Source of the DNA: an uncultured Oscillospiraceae bacterium
Lineage (GTDB): Bacteria > Bacillota > Clostridia > Oscillospirales > Oscillospiraceae
Direction: 5' to 3'
NCBI GenBank assembly: GCA_900758315.1
Contig: CAAERF010000137.1
Coordinates: 1 to 6,205, forward strand
DNA: 6,205 bases
Shown: positions 4,911 through 6,205 of the stretch, one piece after another
Position numbering within the stretch: position 1 is the first letter of the stretch
Layout of the letters: each line of letters begins with the position of its first letter
The notes under the pieces: model-generated
The model's input: only the letters and a program-made list of their open reading frames with translations
Databases searched by the model: none
Told to the model about the DNA's origin: nothing
Position numbers and translations under genes: made by a program

Positions 4911-5834
4911 ATGCAACATGAAAAATCAAAATATGAATTGTTGCGTGAAAAAAATATCCTTGCTATTCTTGACGGCGATACGGACTTCGGCTTTCTGGAA
5001 ATAAACGGAGAGAACAGCAATATTAAGGTTTCAATGCCTTATTTGAGTGGACCGATGCTCTGTGATATGTCTAATAAATTCGGTTTGCCGGTAACCTATG
5101 CTTGGAATGGCGGAGCGCAAAGCAGATGGGCTTATATGGATGATTTGCTAGCACATTGTATTCAAAATGGGCATGAATCGGACTTGCTTTCATTCCTTTT
5201 TTCAAAGGGCCAATTTACTGAAAAACTTAGAGGACAAACACCAGAAACAATAGATTATGCCTATTCACATATCGTGAAAGCTATAATCAATCAAATCAAT
5301 GGCATTTTGTACTTCAGTGGAAACGAGCTTGTTCAAACTGGTTCGGTATTTGTTATTCAAAAAATAGGGACAACTATCTCTGTCGCAGCGCCGTCTGTAA
5401 CAGCCATTGATAGAAGATACATCACCGATATATCAGAACGAGCAATGAAAGATATTTCGGATGGAAATTACGACAGTGCTATCACCAAGTCTCGCACTCT
5501 TGTCGAAGAGGTGTTTTGTTATGTTATCGAAAAGAAAGGTGTGGAGCCATCAGAAAGCGGTGACATGGGGAAACTTTACAATCAAGTGAAGCAGATATAC
5601 AATATGCATCAAGACAAAGATGTGGATAAGCGTATCAACGGACTACTTTCGGGACTCGAAAAAATTTTATCTGCGATTGCTGAGATGCGAAACAAAGCAA
5701 GTGATTCGCATGGTGTAGGTGCAAAACGAATCAATATTTCGGATTACCATGCGCGTTTGTTCGTTAATTCTGCGATGACAATGGCAGATTTTGTTCTGGC
5801 AGTCAGTGAAAATGCTTCAATTCACTCAAAATAG
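4911..5834 (+). CDS. abortive infection protein with Abi_C / HEPN-like C-terminus
   Basis: This 307-aa protein starts at ATG 4911, 6 bases after AAGGAGGG (4897-4904). Residues about 168-300 fit the abortive infection C-terminal domain (Abi_C, PF14355): RAMKDISDGNYDSAITKSRTLVEE (177-200), then a helical middle, then EMRNKASDSHGVG (258-270). Within the last segment Arg260-Asn261 and His267 form an R-x6-H pattern typical of HEPN RNase active sites. Residues about 20-100 form a separate N-terminal region (YLSGPMLCDMSNKFGLPVTY, NGGAQSRWAYMDDLL) that I cannot name and that may sense the trigger. It is the last gene of the restriction operon, 24 bases after the nuclease. I infer an RNA-cutting or other growth-arrest factor that acts when phage escapes restriction. 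It could instead be an accessory subunit of the nuclease. Confidence 0.8.
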   Translation: MQHEKSKYELLREKNILAILDGDTDFGFLEINGENSNIKVSMPYLSGPMLCDMSNKFGLPVTYAWNGGAQSRWAYMDDLLAHCIQNGHESDLLSFLFSKGQFTEKLRGQTPETIDYAYSHIVKAIINQINGILYFSGNELVQTGSVFVIQKIGTTISVAAPSVTAIDRRYITDISERAMKDISDGNYDSAITKSRTLVEEVFCYVIEKKGVEPSESGDMGKLYNQVKQIYNMHQDKDVDKRINGLLSGLEKILSAIAEMRNKASDSHGVGAKRINISDYHARLFVNSAMTMADFVLAVSENASIHSK

Positions 5835-5845
5835 TACGGTGGAAA
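5833..5845 (+). repeat. right copy of 13-bp near-direct repeat flanking the defence module
   Basis: AGTACGGTGGAAA differs from the left copy at 1194-1206 by one base. It starts within the TAG stop of the Abi gene (5832-5834) and lies 38 bases before the terminator stem that opens the GC-rich right flank. Confidence 0.5.
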
Positions 5846-5883
5846 TCTTTAGATATTGCTTCAAAATACCACGTCATTACATA

Positions 5884-5913
5884 GGCTGCTTACCACTGGT
5901 AGGCGGCCTTTTT
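5884..5913 (+). terminator. rho-independent terminator at the right edge of the defence module
   Basis: An 11-bp stem (5884-5894 with 5898-5908, including two G-U pairs) closes a 3-base loop and is followed by TTTTT and an AT run. It lies 49 bases after the Abi stop. It would end the defence operon transcript and shield the DUF3847 gene from it, at least in part. No convincing promoter for that gene is visible downstream; TTGCTT (5856-5861) with TACATA (5878-5883) is a weak candidate just before the hairpin. Confidence 0.8.
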
Positions 5914-5941
5914 ATATTATCCACAACGAGGAGGAAAACTA

Positions 5942-6205
5942 ATGGGCGACAAATCGAAGGAACTGCAACGCAAGATATACATTGCCGAGCAGAAGCTGCG
6001 CTCTTGCCAGCACCGTGAGAAGATTCTTGAACGCCAGATGTCAGAGCTGAACCGGAGAGAGCGTGTGCATCGTCTTTGCACCCGTGCCGGAATGCTGGAA
6101 AGCTTTCTGGTCTGTCCGGGAGAACTGACCGATGATCAGGTGATGGAACTGCTGAAAATCTCGTTCCGCCAGCCTGAAGTCGTGCTGGCACTTGCAAAGA
6201 TGGTG
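5942..6205 (+). CDS. DUF3847-family ICE protein, N-terminal part
   Basis: Eighty-eight residues are visible from ATG 5942 to the window end, where the frame is still open. GAGGAGGA (5928-5935) lies 6 bases upstream. The first 40 residues form a charged helical, probably coiled-coil segment (ELQRKIYIAEQKLRSCQHREKILERQ is its core region, residues 7-32). The family signature follows: RERVHRLCTRAGMLESFL (39-56), then ELTDDQVMELLKISF. This matches DUF3847 (PF12958), a small protein commonly found in clostridial conjugative elements near mobilisation genes. The biochemical role is not known. GC-rich codon use returns here, showing that the ICE backbone has resumed after the defence module. Confidence 0.85.
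   Translation, partial: MGDKSKELQRKIYIAEQKLRSCQHREKILERQMSELNRRERVHRLCTRAGMLESFLVCPGELTDDQVMELLKISFRQPEVVLALAKMV

Larger units (their letters stand above)
1194..5845 (+). other. inserted defence module (R-M plus Abi) within the ICE
   Basis: Base composition drops sharply after about 1195 and rises again near 5884. The five genes between are all defence-type and form one operon, while both flanks carry conjugative-element genes. A 13-bp near-direct repeat marks the edges. No integrase, transposase or resolvase is encoded inside, so the entry mechanism is not visible; recombination within an ICE cargo hot spot is the simplest guess. Confidence 0.65.

Noticed and set aside
5791..6018. Open frame of 75 codons on the + strand
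   Set aside because: It overlaps the end of the Abi gene and the DUF3847 start in another frame, running through the terminator.
5877..6197. Open frame of 106 codons on the - strand
   Set aside because: It is opposite the DUF3847 gene and crosses the terminator hairpin; no family is recognised.
1..6205. CRISPR array, tRNA or rRNA gene, integrase or IS
   Set aside because: I saw no regularly spaced repeats, no tRNA-like fold and no recombinase or transposase motifs in any frame I read. TnpV is not itself a transposase.

Overview
The window looks like part of an integrative and conjugative element (ICE) from a gut clostridium (Oscillospiraceae or Lachnospiraceae, Faecalibacterium-like; inferred from gene families and base composition). 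It carries an inserted defence module. Every gene I accept is on the + strand.

Left ICE backbone (1-1194). This part is GC-rich; one sampled 60-base row, 721-780, is 41/60 G+C. It holds the C-terminal part of a TnpV-family protein, a 95-aa multi-pass membrane protein resembling the CD1845 family, a 105-aa protein resembling the transposon-transfer assisting (TTRAP) family, and a 68-aa unrecognised protein. Two rho-independent-type hairpins stand back to back between the membrane protein and the TTRAP-like gene.

Defence module (about 1195-5845). The composition becomes AT-rich; the row 4141-4200 is 23/60 G+C. A 335-base gene-free stretch carries a long imperfect inverted repeat, then a good sigma-A-type promoter whose -35 overlaps a 10-bp palindrome. 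Five closely packed genes follow: a 73-aa Cro/C1-type regulator, two tandem paralogous C5-cytosine DNA methyltransferases overlapping by ATGA, a 416-aa HNH nuclease that is the likely restriction endonuclease, and a 307-aa Abi_C-type protein with an RN-x5-H (HEPN-like) motif. The best reading is a Type II restriction-modification operon that recognises an asymmetric site, one methylase per strand, with a linked abortive-infection RNase candidate as a second layer. The small regulator probably plays a controller-like role.

Right ICE backbone (about 5846-6205). GC-rich sequence resumes with a strong terminator hairpin and the start of a DUF3847-family gene that runs off the window.

A 13-bp near-direct repeat (AGTACG[A/G]TGGAAA, 12/13 identical) sits at 1194-1206 and 5833-5845, at the two edges of the module. 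It is a candidate footprint of how the module entered the ICE. No integrase or transposase lies inside the module.
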